A model generated the notes under the pieces. It had not been told where the DNA came from. It made no database searches and saw only the letters and a list, made by a program, of their open reading frames with translations. 32,724 nt of DNA from Pseudomonadota bacterium (lineage in GTDB: Bacteria; Desulfobacterota; Desulfobulbia; Desulfobulbales; JAHJIY01): the NCBI GenBank assembly GCA_018823175.1, contig JAHJIY010000007.1, forward strand, positions 1 through 32,724. The letters are read 5' to 3'. The position numbers and the translations under genes were made by a program. Below, piece after piece: positions 1 through 7,521 of the stretch (position 1 is its first letter; each line of letters begins with the position of its first letter).

Positions 1-480
1 AAGGGCAATATGCTCGTCTAAAATGTTACTCAGCGCTATGCGCTCCTGATAAATATTGTTCATGATCTTGTCTACTTCTGCAGGTTCCATCCAACTTTTT
101 TTTGTAGTGTTTCGGAGGTAACGGGCATATTTCATCACCCTCATTGCCCGAAGTCGGATATCCTGGGCGATCTGTTTGTTCGGGTCATCGGAACTGTCTT
201 CAGTGGCAAGATGATTGCGCAGCAGATTCTGGATCTGGCCAATCTGCTCCTCGGTCTTCTTCTGGTCAATATCCCGGGCCTTGATCTCGGTCTCCAGGGA
301 AAGAAGGACGGATTTTAACTCCAGCATGGACATGGCGGTCGGGGTAATTTTTTGTTGCAGGTCCGAGATGTTTTGATGGATTGCAATAAAGGTTTTGATT
401 CCTGCAAGGCTGAACAGAAAAATAACAATTAACAGCGGCATGAAGCCAATAATTAATTTATTGCGGACCTTAAGTTTCAT
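1..480 (-). CDS. Membrane sensor protein, N-terminal part (truncated by window edge)
   Basis: Reading the minus strand from the ATG at 480 gives 160 codons with no stop, so the gene continues beyond base 1. The start MKLKVRNKLIIGF is followed by one hydrophobic segment at about residues 9-30 and then a long, charged, helical stretch with the look of a periplasmic four-helix-bundle sensing domain. This layout is usual for the first part of a histidine kinase or a methyl-accepting chemotaxis protein; the output domain lies outside the window, so which one it is cannot be told. A GGAG lies about 12 bases before the ATG. The gene is divergent from the permease at 994, with 513 non-coding bases between them. 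Confidence 0.7.
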   Translation of the reverse strand, partial: MKLKVRNKLIIGFMPLLIVIFLFSLAGIKTFIAIHQNISDLQQKITPTAMSMLELKSVLLSLETEIKARDIDQKKTEEQIGQIQNLLRNHLATEDSSDDPNKQIAQDIRLRAMRVMKYARYLRNTTKKSWMEPAEVDKIMNNIYQERIALSNILDEHIAL

Positions 481-572
481 GAACAAAGCGCACTCCAAAA
501 CAGGTGAGGATATCGCCCGGGACATAACCAAAAATTAAATTATTTGCCGGGTGAATATAAGACAGATGAAAA

Positions 573-599
573 GTAACACTAAGCAAGGTAATGTAACAC
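573..599. promoter_or_regulatory. Paired GTAACAC boxes, 13-base spacer (possible NikR-type site)
   Basis: GTAACAC occurs at 573-579 and again at 593-599, in the same direction and 13 bases apart. The box equals one arm of the NikR operator at 4126-4152, and the spacer length is the same, but here the two arms are direct rather than inverted. It lies about 95 bases before the minus-strand sensor gene and about 395 bases before the permease gene. Use as a NikR site is inference; the direct orientation makes it weaker than the 4126 site. Confidence 0.3.
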
Positions 600-802
600 C
601 ATAAATTAACTTGCGACTTATTGTTATGTGAAGACCGGGAAAATATATTTGAAGATGCAGGGTGAAATGGTCGGGCAACTGGTCTTTATCATCATCCTGA
701 ATTCGTGACGGCTTAGTGCTATTTTTTGGGATATGTGGCTGATGTTTCGTTAATAATGTTTTATTTGCCGCAGGGGGGGAATTCACCCGCCGCCTTGTGG
801 GG

Positions 803-902
803 GCGTCCGAGAACGAAGCATCTGCTGCGTTGACAACTCGTTGATATACCTAAGTATGATCAACCTCGTTGTCGCCTTGCATTTGCACCGTTCTCGAACG
901 CT
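803..902. repeat. Imperfect intergenic palindrome, about 100 bp
   Basis: The outer arms are GCGTCCGAGAACG (803-815) and CGTTCTCGAACGC (889-901). Inside lie GACAAC...GTTGAT and its imperfect complement, centred near 849-855. The whole can fold into one long hairpin. Its style, with outer arms containing CGAGAACG and an inner GTTGTCGCC, resembles palindromic repeats that I recall as dispersed in Desulfobacterota genomes; copy number must be checked in the genome. There is no protein-coding content. Confidence 0.6.
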
Positions 903-993
903 CACGGATTCAGGATCGTTGCCCGGGAGTTGACTGGCCAAAGGATTTGGCCCAGGATCATGGAAAATTTTGGATTTATGAGGTCGAAAAACA

Positions 994-1869
994 ATGTATG
1001 ATCTTCTGGTTGATGCCCTGGTTGACAGCGCCGCATTGCTTCCTTTTCTTCTGGTCATTTACTGCCTGGTTGAGTTTTTTGAGCGCCGATTCGGCAAATT
1101 GCTCGAGGAGATGCTGGCCAAGGCCCCGCGGGCGGGCGTCCTTGTTGGGGCGATTTTTGGTTGTGTTCCCCAATGCGGCTTCTCGGTGGTGGCCAGCGCC
1201 CTGTATGCCCGGCGGCTGATCAGCACCGGCACTCTGTTGGCCGTCTTTCTGGCCACCTCGGACGAGGCCATTCCGGTCTTTTTGGCCCAGCCGGAGAAAG
1301 GCGGTCTGGTCTTGCGTCTGCTGGTCGTCAAGCTGACCATCGGTATTGTCGGGGGATACGCCGTTGATCTACTGCTGGGCAGCAGGCGAGCTCGCCCGAA
1401 ACTCAAAATAATTCTGCCCCTTGCCGAGTCAGCCGAACGTGGTTGCTGTCAACATCATCTGTCGGGGGAATCCAGCCGCTGGCAGTTGTTCACCCATCCC
1501 CTTATTCATACCCTGAAGGTCTTCTTCTTCATTTTTGCGGTGGCCTTTGGCCTTAATTATCTGATTGCCCAGGTCGGCGAGGCAAATCTCGGCCATGTTC
1601 TGCTTCGTCAGTCGATTTTTCAACCTTTTTTGGCAGCCTTGATCGGCTTGATCCCAAATTGCGCCGCCTCGGTCGCCATTGCCGAGGCCTTCTTAAAGGG
1701 TGGTCTGGGATTTGGTTCGACGATTGCCGGTCTTAGTTGCAGCGCCGGTCTTGGTTTGCTGGTGTTGTTTAAGGAGAACCATGATCTGACTGATACGGTT
1801 CGGGTTCTCGGTCTGTTGGTGACGATCGGTGTCCTGGCGGGTCTGTTGATTCAACTGCTCTATAACTGA
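994..1869 (+). CDS. Putative heavy-metal/manganese permease (ArsP_2-like, ten-helix)
   Basis: A 291-residue integral membrane protein. Two halves carry related motifs: GCVPQCGFSVVAS at residues 56-68 and GLIPNCAASVAIAEA at about 216-230, which suggests an internal inverted duplication. Other conserved-looking stretches are FLATSDEAIPVF (about 85-96) and GLSCSAGLGLLV near the end. This pattern fits the family annotated as putative ten-helix heavy-metal exporter, arsenic efflux protein or manganese transporter (PF11449); the substrate is not settled. The ATG at 994 has GAGG 11 bases before it. The gene converges on nikQ and sits beside nickel-uptake genes, so a metal role is plausible, but the sequence does not give the metal. 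Confidence 0.7.
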   Translation: MYDLLVDALVDSAALLPFLLVIYCLVEFFERRFGKLLEEMLAKAPRAGVLVGAIFGCVPQCGFSVVASALYARRLISTGTLLAVFLATSDEAIPVFLAQPEKGGLVLRLLVVKLTIGIVGGYAVDLLLGSRRARPKLKIILPLAESAERGCCQHHLSGESSRWQLFTHPLIHTLKVFFFIFAVAFGLNYLIAQVGEANLGHVLLRQSIFQPFLAALIGLIPNCAASVAIAEAFLKGGLGFGSTIAGLSCSAGLGLLVLFKENHDLTDTVRVLGLLVTIGVLAGLLIQLLYN

Positions 1870-1982
1870 AATAATTCTCCCCTGCGGATAATTGATGGGC
1901 GGTGATGAACCTAAGGGGTCGGCAGCTAGGCGGCCGTCGGTTGAGCGGCTGATGGACTTTATGTCTCAACTTAGCTGTTGGC

Positions 1983-2801
1983 TTACCGGCTGATCTGCAA
2001 TACCAGATAGCCCAAAAGGTCGATGGCATCGGTCAGGCGCAGAATGATAAATAGGGTGCTGAAGCCGGTCAGAAAAATGACCTCCTTGACTCCGAACCGG
2101 AATTGTCTGATGATCTTGATTTCGCCGGTGAAGGCCCGGCAGAGCATGGCGGTGTGGATGCGCTGGGCCCGATCGATGGTGCGGAGCAGGAGGTTGCCGA
2201 GGAGCTGCAGGAAGACCCGGTAACTGATGCCGTTCTTGCGATCAAAGGAGCGCAGGGAATGGGCCCGGAGCAAGCGGAGGGTCTCAGCGATCAGGACAAA
2301 GATGTAGCGATAGAGCAAGAGCAGCTGGACGGCAAAGATCCGGGGGGTGCTCAGTTTTTCCAAGGCCATGCAGATGGTGGCAAAGCCGGTGGAGGCGATG
2401 AGCAGGAGGGCGGCGCCGACCGTGAGGACGAAACGCAGCAGGAGGGAGAGGAAGGATAGCCAGCCGCCGCTGATTCCGAAGGTGCCAATCTGCAAGATGA
2501 TCTCTCGGTCCAGCCAGGGGTTGAAGATGCCGAGGAAGATTACAAAGGGTGAGACGATCAGCAGTTTGCGGAGCAGGAAACCAAGGGGCAGATTGCCCAG
2601 GCCGATCAGCACGGCCGGGTAGAGAAAGAAGGGCAGGAGGCGGGCGATCTCGTATTTGTTAAATGATACTACACTGACGACGAAGACCGCGGTGGTCAGG
2701 AGCTTGGCCCGGGGGTCGAGCTGATGCAAGGGGGTGTTCGACTCGGCCAGAGTGTCCAGTCGGCCTATATTGTCAAAAGCGCGATCGATCTTGGTCGACA
2801 T
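1983..2801 (-). CDS. nikQ: ECF nickel/cobalt transporter T component (NikQ/CbiQ)
   Basis: The transmembrane coupling subunit of an energy-coupling-factor transporter; it links the substrate-binding membrane protein to the ATPase. The 272-residue product has the CbiQ signature LHQLDPRAKLL near residue 25, several hydrophobic helices, and a cytoplasmic region with paired Arg/Ala motifs (RAHSLRSFDR and AMLCRAFTG) like those by which T components grip the ATPase. I chose the ATG at 2801 because AGAGGAG lies five to six bases before it; an in-frame ATG at 2828 has no such site. It follows nikMN on the same strand. Nickel rather than cobalt is inferred from nikR next door. No ATPase gene follows. 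Confidence 0.88.
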   Translation of the reverse strand: MSTKIDRAFDNIGRLDTLAESNTPLHQLDPRAKLLTTAVFVVSVVSFNKYEIARLLPFFLYPAVLIGLGNLPLGFLLRKLLIVSPFVIFLGIFNPWLDREIILQIGTFGISGGWLSFLSLLLRFVLTVGAALLLIASTGFATICMALEKLSTPRIFAVQLLLLYRYIFVLIAETLRLLRAHSLRSFDRKNGISYRVFLQLLGNLLLRTIDRAQRIHTAMLCRAFTGEIKIIRQFRFGVKEVIFLTGFSTLFIILRLTDAIDLLGYLVLQISR

Positions 2802-2836
2802 GGGGGCTCCTCTGGGGGGGTGTCTCATTAAGCAAG

Positions 2837-2868
2837 CCAGGCGGGGGAAGTTTCCTTGCCCCGCCTGG
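2837..2868 (-). other. Intercistronic hairpin between nikMN and nikQ
   Basis: CCAGGCGGGG (2837-2846) and CCCCGCCTGG (2859-2868) form a perfect 10-bp stem with a 12-base loop. On the transcribed (minus) strand it follows the nikMN stop codon and is not followed by a clear run of U, so it is more likely a transcript-stabilising or processing hairpin than a full terminator. Confidence 0.55.
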
Positions 2869-2879
2869 ATCTCTTGTTA

Positions 2880-3911
2880 TTAAACGTGTGGGTGTGGATG
2901 TGGGTGATCATGACCTACAACGCCACGTTTTTTCAAAACCAGGCCGATAGCAATCCCCATCAGCATGACCAGAAGGCCGCCAACCAAACCGGAGGCCGAG
3001 GTACCCAGACGGCCGGAATCACCTTCTGCGGTATCTTTAAAGTTGTAATCGGGCAGGAAGGCGGTTTTTTCCTGTATGATTTCCAGGCTATGATGTAAGC
3101 CGTTGGTGGCTTCCAGTTCCTCCTGGCCGGAGACTTTAAACATCGACCACTCCAGGCCGTCCGGATGCTCGGAGGCATACCAGGAAAGGATGCCGCCGGT
3201 GAAGATGGTCACCATCGCCAGTCCGATCAGCACTTTGCCGATGGGCAGCGCGCCAATCGGTCGATCGGCCGCCGCTTTTTCAAGGATTTCCGGGCGGGCC
3301 TGCCAGATGAAGGAAATCACCCCGGCGGTAACCAACCCTTCGACGATGCCGATTGCCAGGTGGATTGGTTGCATCATTATCACAAAGGAGGAGAAGGGTA
3401 GTTCTGAAATGCCGGAAAGGGTGGTCTCCAGGACCACTCCGAAAGCTCCCATCTGCAAGCCGGCAATGGCGGCGATCAGGCTGCCGGTCAGCAAGCGGCC
3501 CGAGGTAGGATGGTCGCCGACGATTTTCTTGTAGATCAGGGGGTAGGCGATAAAACAGGGAAAGATTCCGAGGTTGAAAATATTGCAGCCCAGGGCCAGC
3601 AGTCCGCCATCGGCGAAGAACAGGGCCTGGACGGTCAGGACCGAGGCAATGGCCAGGAAGGCGGCGGGCGCTCCCAGGAGAATGGCAAGGATCAGTCCTC
3701 CACCCAGATGGCCACTGGAGCCGGTGGCCGGGATCGTGAAGTTGATCATCTGGGCGGCGAAGACGAAGGCGGCCAGGACCCCCATTAAGGGAATCTTGCG
3801 ATCGTCCAGACTCTGGCGGACCTTGGTTGAACAGTAAGCCACGGTCGCGGCGGAGGCGGCCCACATTGTGCCGCCGACGGCGGGTGAAAGTAAAGCGTCT
3901 GCCATATGCAT
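2880..3911 (-). CDS. nikM: Nickel ECF transporter substrate-binding protein, fused NikMN (CbiM plus PDGLE domain)
   Basis: A 343-residue membrane protein. The N-terminus MHMADALLSP carries the His at position 2 that CbiM/NikM proteins use, through the N-terminal amine and this His, to hold Ni(II) or Co(II). The CbiM core covers about residues 1-225. A second part has a helix (IGLAMVTIFTGGILSWY), the sequence PDGLEW at about 248-253, an extracytoplasmic stretch and a last helix; this is the NikN/CbiN-like PDGLE module fused to NikM. The protein ends in a His-rich tail, HDHPHPHPHV. GGAGGG precedes the ATG at 3911. It is divergent from nikR with a NikR operator between them, so repression by nickel-loaded NikR is likely. 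Confidence 0.9.
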   Translation of the reverse strand: MHMADALLSPAVGGTMWAASAATVAYCSTKVRQSLDDRKIPLMGVLAAFVFAAQMINFTIPATGSSGHLGGGLILAILLGAPAAFLAIASVLTVQALFFADGGLLALGCNIFNLGIFPCFIAYPLIYKKIVGDHPTSGRLLTGSLIAAIAGLQMGAFGVVLETTLSGISELPFSSFVIMMQPIHLAIGIVEGLVTAGVISFIWQARPEILEKAAADRPIGALPIGKVLIGLAMVTIFTGGILSWYASEHPDGLEWSMFKVSGQEELEATNGLHHSLEIIQEKTAFLPDYNFKDTAEGDSGRLGTSASGLVGGLLVMLMGIAIGLVLKKRGVVGHDHPHPHPHV

Positions 3912-4125
3912 GTTTTTCCCTCCGGTTGGTGCGAGGCAACTTTCAGATACCTCGTAGTTTGGTTGATAAAAAACGGTAAATCGCCAGCTTTCTTTTTGGC
4001 GTTTGTTGCAACTTGTTAATCAAATTACCTTATGTATATGATATAATTTATGATTTCACCCATGCGGGTATAAGTTTCGTAAGAGCAGACGAGCTGCTCA
4101 ACTCAGCTTTATAGCGCTGATCCCG

Positions 4126-4152
4126 GTGGTACGAATATTAAAAAGGTAACAC
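4126..4152. promoter_or_regulatory. NikR operator
   Basis: GTGGTAC (4126-4132) and GTAACAC (4146-4152) are separated by exactly 13 bases. As I recall it, the NikR signal described for Deltaproteobacteria is GTGTTAC-N13/14-GTAACAC; this site differs by one base. It lies between the divergent nikMN and nikR genes, where it could control both. The match is read directly; the binding is inferred. Confidence 0.75.
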
Positions 4153-4234
4153 TTATTAAATCCTGGGTCGGCGATTGTCAAGAAAATAATGCTACGAAAA
4201 TATAAAACGTGCCACTTGTTGTGCGAATGAAAGT

Positions 4235-4288
4235 CTGTCAAGGAGTCAAGAAGGAATGTTTTCCCCTTGACTGGACCTGAATTGACAG
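4235..4288 (+). other. Nested hairpin in the nikR leader
   Basis: Outer arms CTGTCAA (4235-4241) and TTGACAG (4282-4288) enclose inner arms AGTCAAG (4245-4250 region) and CTTGACT (4266-4272), with GGAA/TTCC pairing deeper in the inner stem. It lies 70 to 120 bases before the nikR start. It may be a leader structure or an operator with dyad symmetry; no function can be assigned. Confidence 0.4.
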
Positions 4289-4357
4289 GTAGTAAGGCAA
4301 TCAGGGAAGCTACGATTATTAAAATAAAAATTATTCTGCGATAACCGAGGAACCTTC

Positions 4358-4783
4358 ATGGATAACACCGGTACCACCCGATTCGGCGTCTCAATTAACG
4401 ATCCTTTATTAAAAAGGTTTGATCAGCTGATTGAAAATAAAGGCTACAAAAACAGGTCGGAGGCGATCCGGGACCTGATCAGAAATTCGTTGGTTGAAGA
4501 AGAATTGTCCAATGAAGAGACCGAGGCGGTGGGCAGTGTCTCACTGGTTTATGACCACCATACCCGGGATCTGGCCGATAAACTTACCGAGCATCAGCAT
4601 TCGCACCATAAGGAGATTATTTCCGCCCTGCATGTCCATCTTGACGCCCACCATTGTCTGGAGATTGTCGTGGTCAAGGGAAAGGCCAGAATTATCAAAA
4701 AAATGGCCGATGAACTGATCGGCACCAAAGGGGTGACTCATGGCAAGTTTATGCTGACCACCTCGGGTGAAAGCCTTTCCTGA
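4358..4783 (+). CDS. nikR: Nickel-responsive transcriptional regulator NikR
   Basis: A 141-residue ribbon-helix-helix repressor with a C-terminal ACT-like nickel-binding domain. The DNA-binding part is residues 1-50, with the strand TTRFGVSIN and the helices around [27 protein letters not shown]. The nickel site is visible: a His-rich stretch HQHSHH near residues 79-84, followed by HVHLDAHHC, which supplies the HxH and the Cys of the classic square-planar site. Length agrees with E. coli NikR (133). The ATG at 4358 is preceded by GAGGA. It is expected to bind the operator at 4126-4152 when nickel is plentiful, lowering nikMN-Q expression and perhaps its own. Confidence 0.95.
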   Translation: MDNTGTTRFGVSINDPLLKRFDQLIENKGYKNRSEAIRDLIRNSLVEEELSNEETEAVGSVSLVYDHHTRDLADKLTEHQHSHHKEIISALHVHLDAHHCLEIVVVKGKARIIKKMADELIGTKGVTHGKFMLTTSGESLS

Positions 4784-5056
4784 TCAGTCCTGGTCAGAAG
4801 TTTTTGCTGAAATACCTCGATGAATAGTGACCACTTGTTCAGATTGCCCCTTATCTTTTGCCGGCTTGTTTTGGTTGGTTGATTTCCAGGGGCAGGCCCG
4901 CCTCTTTTTCTTCTTTGATCATTCGCCGGCAATAACCCTTTCCGAGCTATCTTTTCTAAATATTTACCTTGTCTTCAAGACCCTATAAATTGCATCATGT
5001 AATTTAGGAAACTGAACATCTGTTGTTTGCCCAAGCGCTAAAAGGGTTTAAATTAT

Positions 5057-6412
5057 ATGAAAATTAACAAACATCTTTTCATGATGTCTTTGTTGTTCGG
5101 GATATCGGTTGGTGTCATCGATGCCTGCGTTGATTATTTGTTCTTTTATCGGGGGCAATCTTTCTGGGGGTTGCTTTTTTTCGATATTCCTCGGCATGAA
5201 ATTTATATCAGGCTGTTCATCCTGCTTTGTTTTGTCGCCTTTGGTCTGATCGCTTCGCGGCTTGTCGCCTCTCGGACGAGAGCGGAGCGGTCGTTGCGGG
5301 AAGTCCAGTTCATCTTCGATTCGTTTCTTGAAAAAAGTCCGGTCTATATCTTTTTTAAGGACAAGGAGATCCGGCCGATCAAGTTGAGTCGGAACTATGA
5401 ACAGATGCTTGGTATGCCTCTTGAGGATATCTTAGGCAAGACCATGGATGACCTGTTTCCGTCGGACCTGGCCAAAAGTATGATTGAGGATGACAAACGG
5501 ATTCTGGCCAGGGGAGAAGTTGAGACTGTTGTTGAGGAGTTTGGTGGTAGAATATATGAGACCACCAAATTTCCGATTTCGATGGATGAAAATACCCGGA
5601 TGCTGGCCGGCTTTACCCTGGACATCACTGAAAGGAGGCAGGCGGAAACGGCTTTGCAGAAAGTTCATGCCGAGCTTGAGCAGCGCATTGCCGCGCGTAC
5701 TTTGGAGCTGCAGAAGACCCATGAGCAGCTTTTGCATGCCGAAAAACTTTCGGCCATTGGTAAGCTTTCCGCTTCCATTGCCCATGAGTTCAATAATCCA
5801 TTGCAGGGGGTGTTGAATATTGTCAAGGGCATCAAGCGCCGGGTCTCCCTTGATCAGGAGGACAGCGATCTTGTCGACATGGCGGTAAGTGAGTGCCTCC
5901 GGATGCGTGATCTGATCCAGAGTCTGCGGGACTTCAATCGGCCGACCTCAGGCCGAAAAACGCTGGTGGACATCCATGCCGTTCTTGATAGTCTTCTGCT
6001 TCTAGGGAAAAAAGAATATAAGATCAAGAAGGTATCAATTGAAAAAAAATATGCTCAACAATTGTCGCCGATCCAGGCTGTGGCCGATCAGATTAAACAG
6101 GTTTTTTTGAATCTGTTGAATAATGCTATTGATGCCTGTGAGGGAGGCGGAACCATAACCGTTGAAACGGAAGGACAGGGTGATAAGATCGTTGTCCGGA
6201 TTCATGATACGGGAACCGGGATTACACCGGATGATAAAGGTCATCTCTTCGAGCCTTTTTTTACCACCAAGTCCGAGATAAAAGGAACGGGTCTCGGACT
6301 TTCGGTCAGTTATGGGATCGTTAAAGGACACGGTGGCGAAATTGTCGTGGATAGTGATCAGGAGAGGGGAACCACCTTTGCGGTTACTTTGCCGCTTGAT
6401 CAACCTTCGTAA
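5057..6412 (+). CDS. Membrane PAS sensor histidine kinase
   Basis: A 451-residue kinase. Two hydrophobic segments lie at about residues 9-30 and 50-72, with a short loop between them that would face the periplasm. A PAS domain covers about 82-195 and ends in the usual DITERRQAE. A coiled coil (196-230) leads to the HisKA box GKLSASIAHEFNNPLQG with the phospho-acceptor His at 243. The ATPase part has the N box (LNLLNNAIDACEGG), the G1 box (IHDTGTGI), the F box (LFEPFFTTK) and the G2 box (GTGLGLSVSYGI), so it should be active. The ribosome site before 5057 is weak (AAGGG, about 10 bases away). It is paired with the response regulator at 6448. The signal is unknown. Confidence 0.88.
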   Translation: MKINKHLFMMSLLFGISVGVIDACVDYLFFYRGQSFWGLLFFDIPRHEIYIRLFILLCFVAFGLIASRLVASRTRAERSLREVQFIFDSFLEKSPVYIFFKDKEIRPIKLSRNYEQMLGMPLEDILGKTMDDLFPSDLAKSMIEDDKRILARGEVETVVEEFGGRIYETTKFPISMDENTRMLAGFTLDITERRQAETALQKVHAELEQRIAARTLELQKTHEQLLHAEKLSAIGKLSASIAHEFNNPLQGVLNIVKGIKRRVSLDQEDSDLVDMAVSECLRMRDLIQSLRDFNRPTSGRKTLVDIHAVLDSLLLLGKKEYKIKKVSIEKKYAQQLSPIQAVADQIKQVFLNLLNNAIDACEGGGTITVETEGQGDKIVVRIHDTGTGITPDDKGHLFEPFFTTKSEIKGTGLGLSVSYGIVKGHGGEIVVDSDQERGTTFAVTLPLDQPS

Positions 6413-6437
6413 CCTGCGAAGGTTGATTGTCCTTTTT
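6399..6437 (+). terminator. Terminator-like hairpin overlapping the kinase stop codon
   Basis: ATCAACCTTCG (6399-6409) and CGAAGGTTGAT (6417-6427) form an 11-bp perfect stem with a 7-base loop, followed within five bases by TTTTT (6433-6437). The TAA stop of the kinase (6410-6412) is in the loop. It lies 10 bases before the response regulator start, so it may work as an attenuator that a translating ribosome melts. Confidence 0.6.
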
Positions 6438-6447
6438 GAGAGAGTGT

Positions 6448-7020
6448 ATGATGAGAAAAAAGAAAATTCTGCTGGTTGATGATGAGCAAAGTATTCTCAA
6501 TTCCTTTCGTAAAGATTTTGAGTATGAGGGTTATGAAGTCACCACGGCCGCAAGTGGCGAGGAGGCGATCATGAAACTGCAAAATAATCATTTTGACTTG
6601 CTGGTTACTGATCTGTCCATGCCGGGGGTTGATGGCATCGGCGTGCTGCAGGAGGCAAAAAAACAGAATCCGGAGATCGGCGCGATGATTCTCACCGGTT
6701 TTGGTGACATGAACTCGGCGATTGGGGCCCTGCGGCTGGGGGCCGATGATTACCTGCTCAAACCATACGATGCCGATGAGATTCTGTTACGGGTGAAAAG
6801 GTGTTTTGCAAAGCAGGAAGTCTTTCAGAAAGTCAAACTCTATGAGAAAATCCTGCCGGTTTGCATGTATTGCAACAGTATCAGAGATGATACCGGGACT
6901 GAACCGGGCGAGGGAAAGTGGCTGAAAATGAGCGAATACCTTCATCGCAAAAGTGGTGTTGACCTCTCCCATGGCATCTGTCCCGAGTGTATGGCAAAGC
7001 ACTCGGATGATTATACCTGA
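6448..7020 (+). CDS. Response regulator with C-terminal CxxC...CxxC zinc-finger-like domain
   Basis: With the ATG at 6448 the product has 190 residues. The receiver domain spans about 5-122, with acidic residues D11 and D12, the phospho-acceptor D55 in LLVTDLSMPG, the Thr in MILTGFG and the Lys in LLKPYD. It is followed not by a DNA-binding domain but by a 50-residue tail, C139xxC142...C178xxC181, within ICMYCNSIRDD-like and GICPECMAKH-like sequence. I recall such tails on signalling proteins in this phylum. A TTG at 6427 would add seven residues but lies in the hairpin; GAGAGAG at 6439-6444 favours 6448 or 6451. It pairs with the kinase at 5057. Output is likely through protein contact, or by an unrecognised mode. 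Confidence 0.88.
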   Translation: MMRKKKILLVDDEQSILNSFRKDFEYEGYEVTTAASGEEAIMKLQNNHFDLLVTDLSMPGVDGIGVLQEAKKQNPEIGAMILTGFGDMNSAIGALRLGADDYLLKPYDADEILLRVKRCFAKQEVFQKVKLYEKILPVCMYCNSIRDDTGTEPGEGKWLKMSEYLHRKSGVDLSHGICPECMAKHSDDYT

Positions 7021-7418
7021 AGTATCCATCGGATGACGATGCGATTAACCAAAAAAACTCATTTTCAGTCACGGTCCCGATTGATTTTTGCGGGGTATAA
7101 TTTGCCCCGGCTGTTAAAAGCCACGGGGTAAAAAATTCTCTGCCGGGCAGGCTTCGGCAAATCTTTCCTACTTTTTCCTTTCTTTTTTGATCTCTTTTCA
7201 GTCGTCTTAAAAAAATAATTGTTACGAATATTAATTTTTTCCCGGGCTGTCCTGTCAATTAAAGGTGGCTTGTTTTTCCGGTCGCTATCCTTCTTGAGTG
7301 CCTTAACCTTCTCGGCCTCTTGTCCTGAATATTCAGCTGGAGTGTTTTTCTCTTTGCCGCTTGTTTCCGGTCGGGTGCTTTTTTAGGAGCCGGGACTTGG
7401 CGGTTGCCGGAAATTTGT
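7021..7418. other. Non-coding region before the fliK promoter
   Basis: About 400 bases with no gene I can support. It contains T-rich stretches around 7160-7200 and 7240-7280 and an imperfect GC hairpin near 7100-7130 (CCCCGGCT pairing with AGCCACGGGG). The hairpin is not followed by a run of T, so it is not a standard terminator on the plus strand. Enhancer sites for a sigma-54 activator would be expected here, but I could not identify one. Confidence 0.45.
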
Positions 7419-7435
7419 TTGGCATATCATTTGCA
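7419..7435 (+). promoter_or_regulatory. Sigma-54 (RpoN) -24/-12 promoter for fliK-flgD-flgE
   Basis: TTGGCATATCATTTGCA has GG at 7421-7422 and GC at 7433-7434 with the required 10 bases between, matching YTGGCAC-N5-TTGCW apart from a T for the C at the end of the -24 box. It lies about 90 bases before the fliK start. Flagellar hook genes in this phylum are often RpoN-dependent, so transcription is expected from about 7446. Confidence 0.75.
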
Positions 7436-7521
7436 AACTTAGCCAGACGAGAGGATGGAATCGCGGGTTGGATATTTAAAGCGGTTTCAAAAATATCTTG
7501 TTTTTGAGGGAGGATTATCAA

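Larger units (their letters stand above)
481..993. other. Non-coding divergent intergenic region
   Basis: I see no convincing gene in these 513 bases. Open frames here (for example minus strand 535-786) lack a ribosome binding site and resemble no family I know. The region holds two notable structures, listed separately: paired GTAACAC boxes at 573-599 and a large imperfect palindrome at 803-902. The ribosome binding site of the permease gene (GAGG, 979-982) is at its right end. Confidence 0.6.
3912..4357. other. Divergent nikMN-nikR regulatory region
   Basis: 446 non-coding bases between nikMN and nikR. The region is AT-rich near 4010-4060 and contains a NikR operator at 4126-4152 and a nested hairpin at 4235-4288, both listed separately. 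A small hairpin (GAGCAG/CTGCTC, 4083-4099) lies just left of the operator. I did not recognise the conserved core of a cobalamin or NiCo riboswitch. No open frame with a ribosome binding site was seen. Confidence 0.6.

Noticed and set aside
2103..3837. Several plus-strand frames across nikQ and nikMN
   Set aside because: They are antisense to clear transporter genes and are rich in Gly/Glu/Asp/Gln from the reversed codons.
3994..4012. Sigma-54-like TTGGCGTTTGTTGCA before nikMN
   Set aside because: Only 8 bases lie between GG and GC, where 10 are required, and the direction does not suit either gene.
3912..4357. Cobalamin or NiCo riboswitch in the nik intergenic region
   Set aside because: I did not find the conserved cores; the DNA operator explains nickel control well enough. 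A covariance-model search would be decisive.
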